DNA of 27,082 bases from Alphaproteobacteria bacterium (GCA_022428185.1 JAKMCZ010000083.1:1-27082); one strand, 5' to 3'; positions 1-8,117 are shown, counted from the stretch's first letter. Program-made: numbers and translations. Notes: a model not told the origin generated them from the letters alone.

Positions 1-457
1 GCTTGTAGCCTTCATCATTGAGCTTTTGAAACGCCGCTTCGTTCGGGCCATAGCCTTCTTTGGTGCGGTCCGGAATGTAAAAATGCATATCGCGTCCGCA
101 ATCGCGCCAATAGCGAATAAGCAGCGATGACGAGGTCGCACCATCGACATCATAATCGCCGAAAACGGCAATCGGCTCTTCATCGATAATTGCCTGCGCC
201 AATCGCGTGCACGCCTTGTCCATATCGGCCATGCGCGACGGGTCAATCAGCAAGTCGCGTAGTTTCGGGTCGAGATAAGCCGCCGCTTGGTCTGCCGATA
301 TGCCCCGCGCCACCAGCATGCGGCATAGTAAATCCGGCAGGCCAAGCCGTTGCGACAGCGCCAAAATCTGGCGGTCATCGCTTTCCTGCATCAGCCAAAA
401 CTGTCCCGCTGCCGATCGGGAAACCCCTAATGCAGCTTGGTCAGTCGCGTCAGTCAT
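1..457 (-). CDS. recJ: Single-stranded-DNA-specific exonuclease RecJ, N-terminal part (runs off the left edge)
   Basis: The 5' 152 codons of a longer gene are present; the rest lies beyond base 1. RecJ is a 5'-3' exonuclease on single-stranded DNA, acting in recombinational repair, mismatch repair and base excision repair in the cytoplasm. The key evidence is the DHH-family motif I, FGDYDVDGATSS, at residues 99-110, whose aspartates bind the catalytic metal ions. It is preceded by the typical RecJ N-terminus with 'LPDLLCRMLVARGI' and 'YLDPKLRDLL'. The ATG at 457 overlaps the glpX stop by 8 bp. No clear Shine-Dalgarno sequence precedes it, so translation is probably coupled to glpX. The gene is the last of the alaC-hom-glpX-recJ run seen here. 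Identity is very secure; motifs II-IV lie outside the window. Confidence 0.93.
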   Translation of the reverse strand, partial: MTDATDQAALGVSRSAAGQFWLMQESDDRQILALSQRLGLPDLLCRMLVARGISADQAAAYLDPKLRDLLIDPSRMADMDKACTRLAQAIIDEEPIAVFGDYDVDGATSSSLLIRYWRDCGRDMHFYIPDRTKEGYGPNEAAFQKLNDEGYK

Positions 458-1427
458 CAATGTGGAATTTATCCATCTGGCTGTGGCGCGCTTTAATCCA
501 GCGAATTGTGCCGGTTGATGAGCGCATCAGCAATGTGTCGGTCCATATCTCTTCGCCGCGCTGGGTGATGCCTGACAGCATACTACCCGAGGTCACGCCG
601 GTGACGGAGAGCACGACATCGCCGCTCGCCATTTCTTCCATTTCATATTTTTTGGAAAAATCAGAAATGCCCATTTTGGCAGCGCGTTCTTTCTGGCTTT
701 CATCATTGGTCACTAGGCGCCCTTGCATTTGCCCGCCCGTGCAGCGCAAACCCGCGGCTGCCAACACGCCTTCGGGCGCACCGCCCGTGCCGATATACAT
801 ATCAATACCCGTCGCCGGGTCGGTGCAATGAATCACCCCGGCAATATCACCATCAGTAATCAGCGTCACGCGCGCACCGGCCTCGCGCACTTTGGCGACA
901 ATCTCAGCGTGGCGCGGGCGGTCAAGAATACAGACATTAACCAGTTCAACCCCGACCCCTTTGGCTTTCGCCAACGCCGTAACATTCTCTTTCGGGTCAG
1001 CGTCCAAATCGACAACGCCTTTAGGATAGCCGCCACCAATAGCGATTTTTTCCATATAGACATCGGGCGCATTCAACAGACTGCCGCCTTCAGCCATCGC
1101 TACCACTGCCAGCGCATTGGGCATGCCCTTTGCGGTCAGCGTTGTGCCTTCCAACGGATCGAGTGCGATGTCCACTTTCGGGCCTTTACCGGTGCCGACT
1201 TTCTCGCCGATATAAAGCATCGGCGCTTCGTCGCGCTCGCCTTCCCCGATAACCACTTCGCCGTCAATATTGAGCGTGTTCAATTCGCGTCGCATCGCAT
1301 CAACCGCCGCTTGGTCGGCCTCTTTCTCGTCGCCGCGCCCGATAAGCGATGAGGCAGCAACGGCAGCGCGTTCGGTCACGCGCGCCAGCTCCAATGTCAG
1401 ATTACGATCTATTTTCTTTGACGCCAT
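450..1427 (-). CDS. glpX: Fructose-1,6-bisphosphatase class II
   Basis: 325 residues, normal length for GlpX. It hydrolyses fructose 1,6-bisphosphate to fructose 6-phosphate in gluconeogenesis; some alphaproteobacterial homologues also act on sedoheptulose 1,7-bisphosphate. Family signatures visible are GEGERDEAPMLYIGE at 61-75, DPLEGTT at 90-96 (metal and phosphate binding), TDGDIAGVI, and GGAPEGVLAAAGLRC in the C-terminal half. The start ATG at 1427 has an AGGAG Shine-Dalgarno 6 nt upstream that overlaps the hom stop codon (TAGGAG), with a 9-nt gap between genes. Its position directly after homoserine dehydrogenase and before recJ is a linkage I recall from alphaproteobacteria. Nothing unusual in the sequence. 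Confidence 0.96.
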   Translation of the reverse strand: MASKKIDRNLTLELARVTERAAVAASSLIGRGDEKEADQAAVDAMRRELNTLNIDGEVVIGEGERDEAPMLYIGEKVGTGKGPKVDIALDPLEGTTLTAKGMPNALAVVAMAEGGSLLNAPDVYMEKIAIGGGYPKGVVDLDADPKENVTALAKAKGVGVELVNVCILDRPRHAEIVAKVREAGARVTLITDGDIAGVIHCTDPATGIDMYIGTGGAPEGVLAAAGLRCTGGQMQGRLVTNDESQKERAAKMGISDFSKKYEMEEMASGDVVLSVTGVTSGSMLSGITQRGEEIWTDTLLMRSSTGTIRWIKARHSQMDKFHIDD

Positions 1428-1436
1428 TACCGTCTC

Positions 1437-2711
1437 CTAAACATCTTGCGCAAACACCGGCAAAGCCAGAACGGCATTGCATATCTCGGTCTGTTGTTCC
1501 AAAGCGATCAGCGCAGACCGCAACAACTGATTTTCTATTCGATGGGTAATAAAAACCACCGGCAAATAACTGTCACCCGCTTCTGACGACCTTTGCACAA
1601 CTTCTTCAATCGAGACGCCGTTTTCAGCCAGAATTTGCGTTGCTTTAGCCATGCTGCCGGGCTTGTCAGCAAGGGCAAGGCGAATATAGAACTCACTGGC
1701 CGGTGCATTTTCGGAAGCTGATTCTGTCATTTCCGAGACCGCTTTATCGAATAAGGGGCGTCCGAAACCGGCGGCGATATCGGCAATGTCCGCCAATACG
1801 GCAGATGCTGTCGCACCGCCACCTGCACCCGGGCCTTGCAACATGATGTCGCCAAGCGGCGCGGCGCTGATGCTGACCGCGTTCAGTTCATTGACCACTT
1901 GCGCCAAAGGCTCGCTCTTCTTGACCAGAACCGGTTCGACGCTGTGATACACGCCATTGCCGCTGCGCACCGCCATTGCGACCAAACGAATGACGCTATC
2001 AAACTCATCCGCAAAGGCGATGTCGGCAGCGGTGACCGCTTCAATGCCACTGACTGAGACATTGTCCAAATCGGGCGCGACGCCATAGGCCAGTGCCGAC
2101 AAAATGGCGAGCTTTTGCGCCGCATCGACACCGCTAATATCGAGCGTCGGGTCGGCTTCGGCAAAACCCTTTTCCTGCGCTTCCTTCAGCGCATCGTCAA
2201 AAGACAGACCTGCCGCTTCCATGCGGCTTAAAATATAATTGCATGTGCCGTTCAAAATACCGCAAATGCGGTTGATATCATTACCCGCCAGCCCTTCGCG
2301 CAATGCCTTGATGATGGGAATACCACCGGCCACCGCTGCTTCAAACGCCAATGGCACAGCGCCGCCGACCGACAGTTTCGACAACGCGTCTGCATGAGCC
2401 GCCAGCATCGCTTTATTGGCCGTAACAACAGGCTTGTTCGCGTCTAAAGAGCGCTCCACCAAATCGAGCGCCGCGCCGCCTTCACCACCAATCAATTCGA
2501 CCACAACATCGACATCTTCTTGTGTCGCCAAATCCGATGGGTCGGAAACGAATGAAACGCCGCTCAAGTCGACACCACGGTCTTTGTTTTCATCGCGGGC
2601 TGAGACAGCCACCAATTCAGCGCGCGGCACAGCACCGCTCAACAAGCGTGCTGCCACGGTTGCACCGACCGTTCCAAGACCGGCCAATCCGATACGCAGC
2701 TTTTCGCTCAT
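1437..2711 (-). CDS. hom: Homoserine dehydrogenase with C-terminal ACT domain
   Basis: 424 residues. It reduces aspartate 4-semialdehyde to homoserine with NAD(P)H, the branch point toward threonine and methionine. The N-terminal Rossmann fold shows GLGTVG at residues 11-16. 'KPVVTANKAMLA' and 'GILNGTCNYILSRM' are the classic catalytic-domain signatures, followed by 'DPTLDISGVDAAQKLAIL'. The last 80 or so residues form an ACT domain ('LADKPGSMAKATQILAENGV'), normally the site of feedback inhibition by threonine. The ATG at 2711 overlaps the end of the preceding aminotransferase gene in an ATGA arrangement (4 bp), so translational coupling is expected. No aspartokinase or threonine synthase gene lies next to it. 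Confidence 0.97.
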   Translation of the reverse strand: MSEKLRIGLAGLGTVGATVAARLLSGAVPRAELVAVSARDENKDRGVDLSGVSFVSDPSDLATQEDVDVVVELIGGEGGAALDLVERSLDANKPVVTANKAMLAAHADALSKLSVGGAVPLAFEAAVAGGIPIIKALREGLAGNDINRICGILNGTCNYILSRMEAAGLSFDDALKEAQEKGFAEADPTLDISGVDAAQKLAILSALAYGVAPDLDNVSVSGIEAVTAADIAFADEFDSVIRLVAMAVRSGNGVYHSVEPVLVKKSEPLAQVVNELNAVSISAAPLGDIMLQGPGAGGGATASAVLADIADIAAGFGRPLFDKAVSEMTESASENAPASEFYIRLALADKPGSMAKATQILAENGVSIEEVVQRSSEAGDSYLPVVFITHRIENQLLRSALIALEQQTEICNAVLALPVFAQDV

Positions 2712-3910
2712 GCGGATTTCTTCTTTTCCAGATGCGCGTCCATAAAGCGTTTGAGGCTGCGTCCGGCCTGACGAATACGCTGTTCATTCTCAACCAGCGC
2801 AAGACGCACATAATCATCACCATATTCGCCGAAGCCCATTCCCGGGGACACCGCAATATCCGCCTCTTTGATCAATAACTCACTGAACTCAAGCGATTTC
2901 ATTTCGGCAAACGGCGCAGGAATTCGCGCCCAAGCAAACATGGTCGCAGGCGGCGGTGGCACATTCCAACCGGCGCGGTGGAACACATCAATCAGCACAT
3001 CGCGACGTTCTTTATAAACCGCGCGTATCTCACGAATGGTTTCTTCCGGACTGTCGAGCGCAGCAGCAGCGGCAACCTGAATGGGCGTGAACGCGCCATA
3101 ATCAAGATAGGATTTAATCCGTGTCAGCGCGCCGATAAGCCGCTCATTGCCTACGGCAAACCCCATCCGCCAGCCGGGCATGGAAAAAGTTTTCGACAGC
3201 GAGGTAAACTCAACTGCAATGTCTTTCGCACCATTGACCTGCAAAATAGATGGCGGTGGATTGTCTTCGTCGAAATAAATTTCGGCATAGGCCAAATCGG
3301 ACAGCAAGATAATGTCGTGCTTTTTGGCATAGGCGACGACTTCTTTATAAAAATCGATATCGACAATTTCAGCCGTCGGATTGCCGGGGTAATTCAGCAC
3401 CAATGCTTTCGGTTTTGGGTGGCTATGCACCACCGCTTGATCGAGAACGGTGAAAAAATCCTCACCCTCCTGCACCGGCAAATGGCGAATGGTTGCGCCT
3501 GAAATAATGAATCCGAATGCGTGTATTGGATAGGTCGGGTTTGGCACAAGAATAACATCACCGGGGTCGGTAATGGCCTGCGCCATATTGGCAAAGCCTT
3601 CTTTAGAACCCAGCGTCGCAATCACCTCAGTATCGGGGTTGAGCTTCACGCCAAAGCGGCGCTCATAATAACGCGCCTGCGCTTTTCGCAATCCGGCAAT
3701 GCCTTTCGATGCCGAATAGCGATGCGTGCGCGGATTGCGAACCGTTTCAACCAGTTTTTCGACAATATGCTCCGGCGTCGGCAAATCGGGATTACCCATG
3801 CCGAAGTCAATAATGTCTTTGCCATCTGCCCGTGCCTGCGCTTTCAGCTTATTGACGCGCTCAAACACATAAGGTGGCAGTCTCTGGATGCGATGAAATT
3901 CGTGGTCCAT
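2708..3910 (-). CDS. alaC: PLP-dependent class I/II aminotransferase, AlaC / LL-diaminopimelate aminotransferase-like
   Basis: 400 residues from the chosen start. It is a fold-type I aminotransferase; the PLP lysine is K240 in SLSKTFSMPGWRMG. 'DFGMGNPDLPTPEHIVEKL', 'NYPGNPTAEIVD' and 'LLSDLAYAEIYFD' (cofactor-binding Asp/Tyr) are also present. The closest named relative is E. coli AlaC (glutamate-pyruvate transaminase). In alphaproteobacteria this gene next to hom is often labelled LL-diaminopimelate or generic aminotransferase, so the substrate is uncertain. The frame stays open to a TTG at 3931 and a GTG at 3925, but the TTG lies inside the T-tract of an intrinsic terminator. The ATG at 3910, preceded by GGGAAG, is the better start. 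It overlaps hom by 4 bp. Confidence 0.88.
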   Translation of the reverse strand: MDHEFHRIQRLPPYVFERVNKLKAQARADGKDIIDFGMGNPDLPTPEHIVEKLVETVRNPRTHRYSASKGIAGLRKAQARYYERRFGVKLNPDTEVIATLGSKEGFANMAQAITDPGDVILVPNPTYPIHAFGFIISGATIRHLPVQEGEDFFTVLDQAVVHSHPKPKALVLNYPGNPTAEIVDIDFYKEVVAYAKKHDIILLSDLAYAEIYFDEDNPPPSILQVNGAKDIAVEFTSLSKTFSMPGWRMGFAVGNERLIGALTRIKSYLDYGAFTPIQVAAAAALDSPEETIREIRAVYKERRDVLIDVFHRAGWNVPPPPATMFAWARIPAPFAEMKSLEFSELLIKEADIAVSPGMGFGEYGDDYVRLALVENEQRIRQAGRSLKRFMDAHLEKKKSA

Positions 3911-3929
3911 CTTCTTCCCGTTCACTCTC

Positions 3930-3958
3930 AAAAAACCTTATTTGCAATTCAAATAAGG
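3930..3958 (-). terminator. Intrinsic terminator downstream of argC, 19 nt before the aminotransferase start
   Basis: On the minus strand an 8-bp perfect stem, CCTTATTT / AAATAAGG (3951-3958 with 3936-3943), encloses a 7-nt loop and is followed directly by six T (3930-3935). The stem is AT-rich, so it may be weak, but stem and U-tract together fit a Rho-independent terminator for the fabZ-argC transcript. It ends only 19 nt before the ATG of the next co-directional gene, so it could also act as an attenuator for read-through into alaC-hom-glpX. Confidence 0.72.
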
Positions 3959-3990
3959 CATTAGCATGACTTTAGCCCGTCCTTAAAGAC

Positions 3991-5031
3991 CTATGGGTAA
4001 AGCGGTTGCTGACCCAAGCCTGCCGTCTCGTCAAAGCCAAACATCAAATTCATATTCTGCACCGCCTGACCGCTCGACCCTTTAACCAAATTATCAAGCG
4101 TCGAGAATAATATCACCCGCCCGTCAATCCGGTCATCAAAGGCCGATAGAAGACAGAAATTTGACCCGCGCACATGCCGTGTCGCCGGTGCTTCATCAAC
4201 CACCCGCACAAACGGTTTGTCGGCATAAAACGCCTGCCACGCCGCCTTCAAATCAGCCGCTTTCGCTTTATTGGCGCGGGCATAAACCGACACATATTCG
4301 CCGCGATTCATCGGCACGAGATGCGGCGTGAAATTAACCCGCACATCATCAATCCCTGCCGCTTTAGCGACTTCTTGCTCAATCTCCGGCGCATGGCGAT
4401 GCGCTGCGACGCCATAAGCGTTCATGCCCTCAGCCACCTCCGAAAACAAGTTTTGTTCTTTCAGACTGCGCCCCGCGCCGGTCACACCGGATTTGGCATC
4501 AATAATCAAATCATCGGTGCTGAGCAGACCCGCCGTCAGCAAAGGCAGCAATGCCAGTAGCGCTGCTGTCGGATAACAACCCGGACAAGCAACCAGCCGT
4601 GCGTTCTTAATCGCGTCGCCATAATGCTCGCTCAGGCCGTAAACCGCCTCACCCAGCAGTTTTTGATTGTCGTGGGTGCGGCCATACCATTGGCGATAAG
4701 TATCGGCATTGTGCAGTCGAAAATCAGCCGACATATCGATAACTTTCACATTGTCAGGCAGCTTGGCGATGACATCTTGCGCGGTCGAATGGGGTAAGCC
4801 GCAAACCACTGCGTCGATAGTGCTCCAATCGGCATCTTCAGCCTTCACCAAATCAGGCACATCAAGGCCGCCAAATTGAGGGTAAATCTCAGCCAGCGCT
4901 TTACCGGCATGCGCATTGCCGGTCAGCAGCTTAATCTCGACATTCGGATGCATTGCGAGCAGGCGCACGGCATCGGCGCCGGTATATCCCGACGCACCAA
5001 TAATGCCGACATTAATCTTGCTCGCGCTCAT
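3991..5031 (-). CDS. argC: N-acetyl-gamma-glutamyl-phosphate reductase
   Basis: 346 residues, the usual type 1 ArgC length. It reduces N-acetylglutamyl 5-phosphate to the semialdehyde with NADPH, the third step of arginine synthesis. The N-terminal nucleotide-binding motif is GIIGASGYTG (residues 9-18), and the catalytic cysteine is C152 in ACPGCYPTAALLALLPL. 'HRHAPEIEQEV' and 'NLVKGSSGQAVQNMN' near the C-terminus are typical of the dimerisation/catalytic domain. The ATG at 5031 has AAGGAA upstream, overlapping the fabZ stop (TAAGGAA). The 9-nt gap suggests one transcript with fabZ. An out-of-frame ATG lies 5 nt upstream. Confidence 0.97.
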   Translation of the reverse strand: MSASKINVGIIGASGYTGADAVRLLAMHPNVEIKLLTGNAHAGKALAEIYPQFGGLDVPDLVKAEDADWSTIDAVVCGLPHSTAQDVIAKLPDNVKVIDMSADFRLHNADTYRQWYGRTHDNQKLLGEAVYGLSEHYGDAIKNARLVACPGCYPTAALLALLPLLTAGLLSTDDLIIDAKSGVTGAGRSLKEQNLFSEVAEGMNAYGVAAHRHAPEIEQEVAKAAGIDDVRVNFTPHLVPMNRGEYVSVYARANKAKAADLKAAWQAFYADKPFVRVVDEAPATRHVRGSNFCLLSAFDDRIDGRVILFSTLDNLVKGSSGQAVQNMNLMFGFDETAGLGQQPLYP

Positions 5032-5040
5032 TTCATTTCC

Positions 5041-5526
5041 TTACGCGTCGGGGTCGTGATTGACCGCCATAATCTCGCCTTCGGCCATTAGCTGACCATC
5101 GACGAACACCTCGCCCTTGAATTTATAGGCCATGCCACGGCGGCGAATTTGCGTGACATGTATCCGCATCTGGTCGCCCGGCGTAACCGGATGCCGGAAG
5201 CGCACCTTATCGACCGTCATGAAGTAAATCAGCTTGGTCTCAATTGGGTTATCGCTGTCTTTGGCATGTTGCAGCACCAAAATCGCCGAAACCTGCGCAA
5301 TCGCTTCAATAATCAGCACACCCGGAAAAATCGGATTGCCCGGAAAATGACCGGTGAACCATGGCTCGGAAGCGGTGACATTTTTTATGCCTACGCCCGA
5401 TTGCTCGCCATTCATTTCCACCACACGGTCAACCAGTAAAAACGGATAACGATGCGGCAGGAAATCCATGATTTCCGTAATGGTGATACTGCTTCCTTCA
5501 ATGTTTTCAGACATCGAATCCCCCAT
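5041..5526 (-). CDS. fabZ: 3-hydroxyacyl-[acyl-carrier-protein] dehydratase FabZ
   Basis: 161 residues. FabZ dehydrates 3-hydroxyacyl-ACP to trans-2-enoyl-ACP in type II fatty-acid synthesis. The hot-dog-fold signatures are clear: LPHRYPFLLVDRV (23-35), the catalytic His60 in GHFPGNPIFPGV and the catalytic Glu74 in IIEAIAQ. The open frame runs up to 5676, but the region above 5526 contains a terminator hairpin and overlaps rpsI. The ATG at 5526 has AAGGAG 7 nt upstream, so it is chosen; a second ATG at 5514 is possible. FabZ is normally encoded with lpxD/lpxA, so its place here between rpsI and argC is worth noting; it may be a second copy or a relocated one. Confidence 0.93.
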   Translation of the reverse strand: MGDSMSENIEGSSITITEIMDFLPHRYPFLLVDRVVEMNGEQSGVGIKNVTASEPWFTGHFPGNPIFPGVLIIEAIAQVSAILVLQHAKDSDNPIETKLIYFMTVDKVRFRHPVTPGDQMRIHVTQIRRRGMAYKFKGEVFVDGQLMAEGEIMAVNHDPDA

Positions 5527-5548
5527 CAAGTTTCTCCTTTTTAATAAC

Positions 5549-5576
5549 AAAAAAGGGGCCAAAAAGCCCCTTTTTC
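5549..5576 (-). terminator. Intrinsic terminator after rplM-rpsI
   Basis: On the minus strand an AAAAAGGGGC / GCCCC-TTTTTT structure: a GC-rich 5-bp core (GGGGC at 5555-5559 with GCCCC at 5566-5570), extended by A-T pairs and followed by a six-base T run (5549-5554). It lies 36 nt past the rpsI stop codon and fits a Rho-independent terminator. The A-tract on the other side makes it potentially bidirectional. The fabZ Shine-Dalgarno lies a few bases further on, leaving little room for a separate promoter between. Confidence 0.85.
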
Positions 5577-5611
5577 TTTCGCCCCATCGCTGAGGCAATG
5601 TGTAAAGAGGC

Positions 5612-6118
5612 TTAACGCTTCGAGAACTGGAAGCTACGGCGCGCTTTCGCTCGGCCATATTTCTTCCGCTCAACAACGCGGCTATCGCGGGTCAAGAACC
5701 CACCTTTTTTCAGCACAGGGCGTAAGCCCGGCTCGTAATAGGTAAGCGCTTTTGACAGACCATGACGCACCGCACCGGCTTGGCCCGATAGGCCGCCACC
5801 GCTAACGGTTGCAATCACATCAAATTGACCATTGCGCTCTGCGGCAACCAAGGGCTGGCGCAAAATCATGCGCAACACCGGGCGGGCAAAGAATGTTTCT
5901 TCTTCTTTGCCATTTACCGTAATCGTGCCGCTGCCCGGCTTAATCCATACGCGGGCAATGGCATTTTTCCGCTTACCCGTTGCATAGGACCGACCTTGCT
6001 CATCAATTTGCGGTTCTGCCGGTGTTACCGGCGTTTCAGCAACTGGCGCGGCAACGGTTTCGTCACCGGCAATCGCCGTATCGAGATTTTCCAGAGTTGT
6101 TTCTGTCGTTTCAGACAT
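5612..6118 (-). CDS. rpsI: 30S ribosomal protein S9
   Basis: 168 residues. S9 is a small-subunit head protein whose C-terminal tail contacts P-site tRNA. The diagnostic features are GRSYATGKRKNAIARVWIKPG, the 'GGGLSGQAGAVRHGLSKAL' segment, 'LTRDSRVVERKKYGRAKARRS' and the terminal FSKR tail. Compared with E. coli S9 (130 aa) there is an acidic N-terminal extension of about 42 residues rich in E, T, A and P, of the sort seen in alphaproteobacterial S9. The ATG at 6118 lies one base after the rplM stop, so the two genes are translationally linked. Confidence 0.98.
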   Translation of the reverse strand: MSETTETTLENLDTAIAGDETVAAPVAETPVTPAEPQIDEQGRSYATGKRKNAIARVWIKPGSGTITVNGKEEETFFARPVLRMILRQPLVAAERNGQFDVIATVSGGGLSGQAGAVRHGLSKALTYYEPGLRPVLKKGGFLTRDSRVVERKKYGRAKARRSFQFSKR

Positions 6119-6119
6119 A

Positions 6120-6581
6120 TTATGCCCTCACATTCTTGCTGTTCATGGCCGCGACATCTAACTGTTCGGGCGATTGTGCCTCATGCGGATGGTCACTTCC
6201 GGCATAAACTTTCAAATTGCTTAATTGCTGGCGAGCCAACGGGCCACGCGGCAACATGCGCTTAACCGCCATTTCGACAACCCGCTCAGGAAATTTGCCT
6301 TCCAGCACTTTCTCCGGCGTGGTTTCTTTAATGCCGCCCGGATATCCGGTGTGGCGGTAATATTTCTTGTCTGCCATTTTCTTGCCGGTGAACTTCACCT
6401 TGTCGGCATTGATGACAACGACGTGGTCGCCGCAATCCATATGCGGCGTGAATGTCGGCAAATGCTTGCCGCGCAAACGCGTTGCAATGACAGCGGCCAA
6501 ACGACCGACAATCATGTTTTCGGCGTCAATGAGAATCCACTTTTTCTCAATATCCTCCGGTTTTGCAGAATATGTTTTCAT
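6120..6581 (-). CDS. rplM: 50S ribosomal protein L13
   Basis: 153 residues. L13 is an early-assembly protein of the large subunit. Family landmarks are the N-terminal KTYSAKPEDIEKKWILIDAE, the 'VGRLAAVIATRLRGKH' segment, 'GDHVVVINADKVKFTGKK', 'YYRHTGYPGGIKE' and 'AVKRMLPRGPLARQQL'. The start is the ATG at 6581, preceded by TAGGACGAGACAG. It heads the rplM-rpsI operon; the promoter should lie in the AT-rich 137-bp gap upstream (6582-6718). Confidence 0.98.
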   Translation of the reverse strand: MKTYSAKPEDIEKKWILIDAENMIVGRLAAVIATRLRGKHLPTFTPHMDCGDHVVVINADKVKFTGKKMADKKYYRHTGYPGGIKETTPEKVLEGKFPERVVEMAVKRMLPRGPLARQQLSNLKVYAGSDHPHEAQSPEQLDVAAMNSKNVRA

Positions 6582-6718
6582 CTGTCTCGTCCTAAACTTA
6601 CCCCTTCGCGGGTATGAGCGATGTTTTAAGACGCAGAAAGGTAATTTGCAACGTCTAAATTCACTATTTTTATGAGTAAAAGCAATAGCTTATAAATTTG
6701 GTATTTATTTACCGTAGG
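6582..6718 (-). promoter_or_regulatory. AT-rich intergenic region presumed to hold the rplM-rpsI promoter
   Basis: 137 bp between the haem a synthase stop and rplM, clearly more AT-rich than the flanking genes. On the minus strand the best hexamer pair I can find is TTGCAA, 16 nt, TTAAAA, which matches the sigma-70 consensus poorly. No convincing terminator for the upstream gene is visible; a short GGTA/TACC stem lies just after its stop codon. The promoter role is inferred from position and composition. Confidence 0.35.
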
Positions 6719-7765
6719 CTAAATAGCTTGTTTATAAAGGATATGCAGATGCGTAACGGCAATGGCAAGCAACGCGACCGCGCCCAACTGATGCGCTGCC
6801 CCCAATGCCATTGGCACAGCCAGCATTAACGCGCTAACACCCAAAATAAATTGAAAGACCAGCGCGCCACCCAGCCATTTGGCCGATAAGGCAACTGCAC
6901 CGCCAATATTAGAGGTCAGAACATGCACCACATGCCAACCGATAAGCGCCGTCAGCGCATAGGCTGCCATGCGATGATCGAATTGAACCGTGAGATGGCT
7001 TTCGAAAAAATTAAGCCAGAAAGGCTGGCTATCAAACAGGCCGGAAGGAATAAAATCACCGTCCATGAGCGGCCAATCGGTATAGGTTTTACCCGCATTA
7101 ATGCCCGCCACCAGCGCACCGAGAAGCGATTGCATCAGCACGCCGCCGACAATAATCGCCGCCACGACAGATTTTTTGCCAAACCGCCCCTGCCCTTTTT
7201 CGCCGCGCCAATAATTCAATGCCAGCCACAAGCAGCCGGCAAAAATAATCAATGCTAATCCCAAATGCATGGCGAGACGGTATTGGCTCACATCAACCCG
7301 TTCAGTAAGACCGCTGGCAACCATATACCAGCCCATAAAACCTTGCAGCCCGCCCAGTGCGAACAGCGCCAGCAACGGCGCGAGCTGTGCGCGGTTGATT
7401 TTTTTCTGCACCAAAAACACGACAAACGGAATAAAGAAAACCAAGCCGACAATGCGACCGAGGAAACGATGCCCCCATTCCCACCAGTAGATGAATTTGA
7501 ACTCGGCCAAGCTCATACCCATATTGACCAATTGATATTCGGGGATTTGCTTGTATTTCTCAAACTCGAGCAGCCAATCAGCCGTTGTAAAAGGCGGAAT
7601 AGCACCCCTTATCGGAGCCCATTCGGTAATCGACAAACCGCTATCGGTGAGCCGCGTCAGACCACCGACCAGCACCATCAACATGACAAAACCGGCAACC
7701 GTAAACAGCCAGATGGCAATCTGGCGGTCATGCATGCTTGGCAGTGGTGTCGCGACTGAATTCAT
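6719..7765 (-). CDS. Haem a synthase, COX15/CtaA family
   Basis: 348 residues from the chosen start. It is an inner-membrane enzyme that oxidises the C8 methyl of haem o to give haem a for aa3-type cytochrome c oxidase. About eight hydrophobic segments are visible. The four haem-ligating histidine positions of the family are seen as two pairs: H99 (EWGHRFLGR) with H167 (AMHLGLAL), and H264 (FDHRMAAY) with H325 (GAAHQLGAV). The frame remains open up to 7927, but that would overlap the divergent DUF2842 gene. The ATG at 7765 gives the normal family N-terminus; an ATG at 7795 is an alternative. Neither has a strong Shine-Dalgarno. No cytochrome oxidase subunit gene is adjacent. Confidence 0.93.
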   Translation of the reverse strand: MNSVATPLPSMHDRQIAIWLFTVAGFVMLMVLVGGLTRLTDSGLSITEWAPIRGAIPPFTTADWLLEFEKYKQIPEYQLVNMGMSLAEFKFIYWWEWGHRFLGRIVGLVFFIPFVVFLVQKKINRAQLAPLLALFALGGLQGFMGWYMVASGLTERVDVSQYRLAMHLGLALIIFAGCLWLALNYWRGEKGQGRFGKKSVVAAIIVGGVLMQSLLGALVAGINAGKTYTDWPLMDGDFIPSGLFDSQPFWLNFFESHLTVQFDHRMAAYALTALIGWHVVHVLTSNIGGAVALSAKWLGGALVFQFILGVSALMLAVPMALGAAHQLGAVALLAIAVTHLHILYKQAI

Positions 7766-7862
7766 GAGCTTTATATAAGCCTTCTGCTGCCCCATCGCCT
7801 TGCGACCAAACATCGCTAGGCGGCAGGTAGAGGCAAGGCGCGCTTCATGATACATCAGCAGC

Positions 7863-8114
7863 ATGTCTAAAACACGCGATACCAAATTCAATAAGCCGTG
7901 GCTGCCGATACGCGTGCGCAAGCTCATCGGCCTCGTCTTGATGCTTGTGTTGATTGTATTTTACGCGCTGCTTGTGATGACGGTCGCCGTTACCACCAGC
8001 GTGCCGGAAAACGGCATTGTCGAATTCTTCTATTATTTGGTCACAGGCATAGCGTGGGTTGTCCCCGCCGCAGCCATCATTTACTGGATGCAGCGACCCG
8101 ACGAGCCTGAATAG
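7863..8114 (+). CDS. DUF2842 family small membrane protein
   Basis: 83 residues. It has a basic N-terminus (residues 1-20) and two hydrophobic segments at about 22-45 (IGLVLMLVLIVFYALLVMTV) and 53-76 (EFFYYLVTGIAWVVPAAAII), ending in a short charged tail (WMQRPDEPE). This layout and the 'GIAWVVPAAAIIYWM' ending match DUF2842, a family of unknown function in alphaproteobacteria. It is divergent from the haem a synthase gene, with a gap of about 97 bp that should hold both promoters; this hints at a respiratory-chain link but does not show it. The start ATG at 7863 lacks a clear Shine-Dalgarno. Confidence 0.8.
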   Translation: MSKTRDTKFNKPWLPIRVRKLIGLVLMLVLIVFYALLVMTVAVTTSVPENGIVEFFYYLVTGIAWVVPAAAIIYWMQRPDEPE

Positions 8115-8117
8115 GGT

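Noticed and set aside
723..1352. Plus-strand open frame of 209 codons opposite glpX
   Set aside because: Shadow of glpX; no recognisable domain.
3929..3931. TTG start for the aminotransferase, extending it by 7 residues
   Set aside because: It lies in the T-tract of an intrinsic terminator and has no ribosome-binding site; the ATG at 3910 is better.
5527..5676. N-terminal extension of the fabZ frame up to 5676
   Set aside because: It crosses the terminator hairpin and the rpsI 3' end; the ATG at 5526 has a proper Shine-Dalgarno and gives the family N-terminus.
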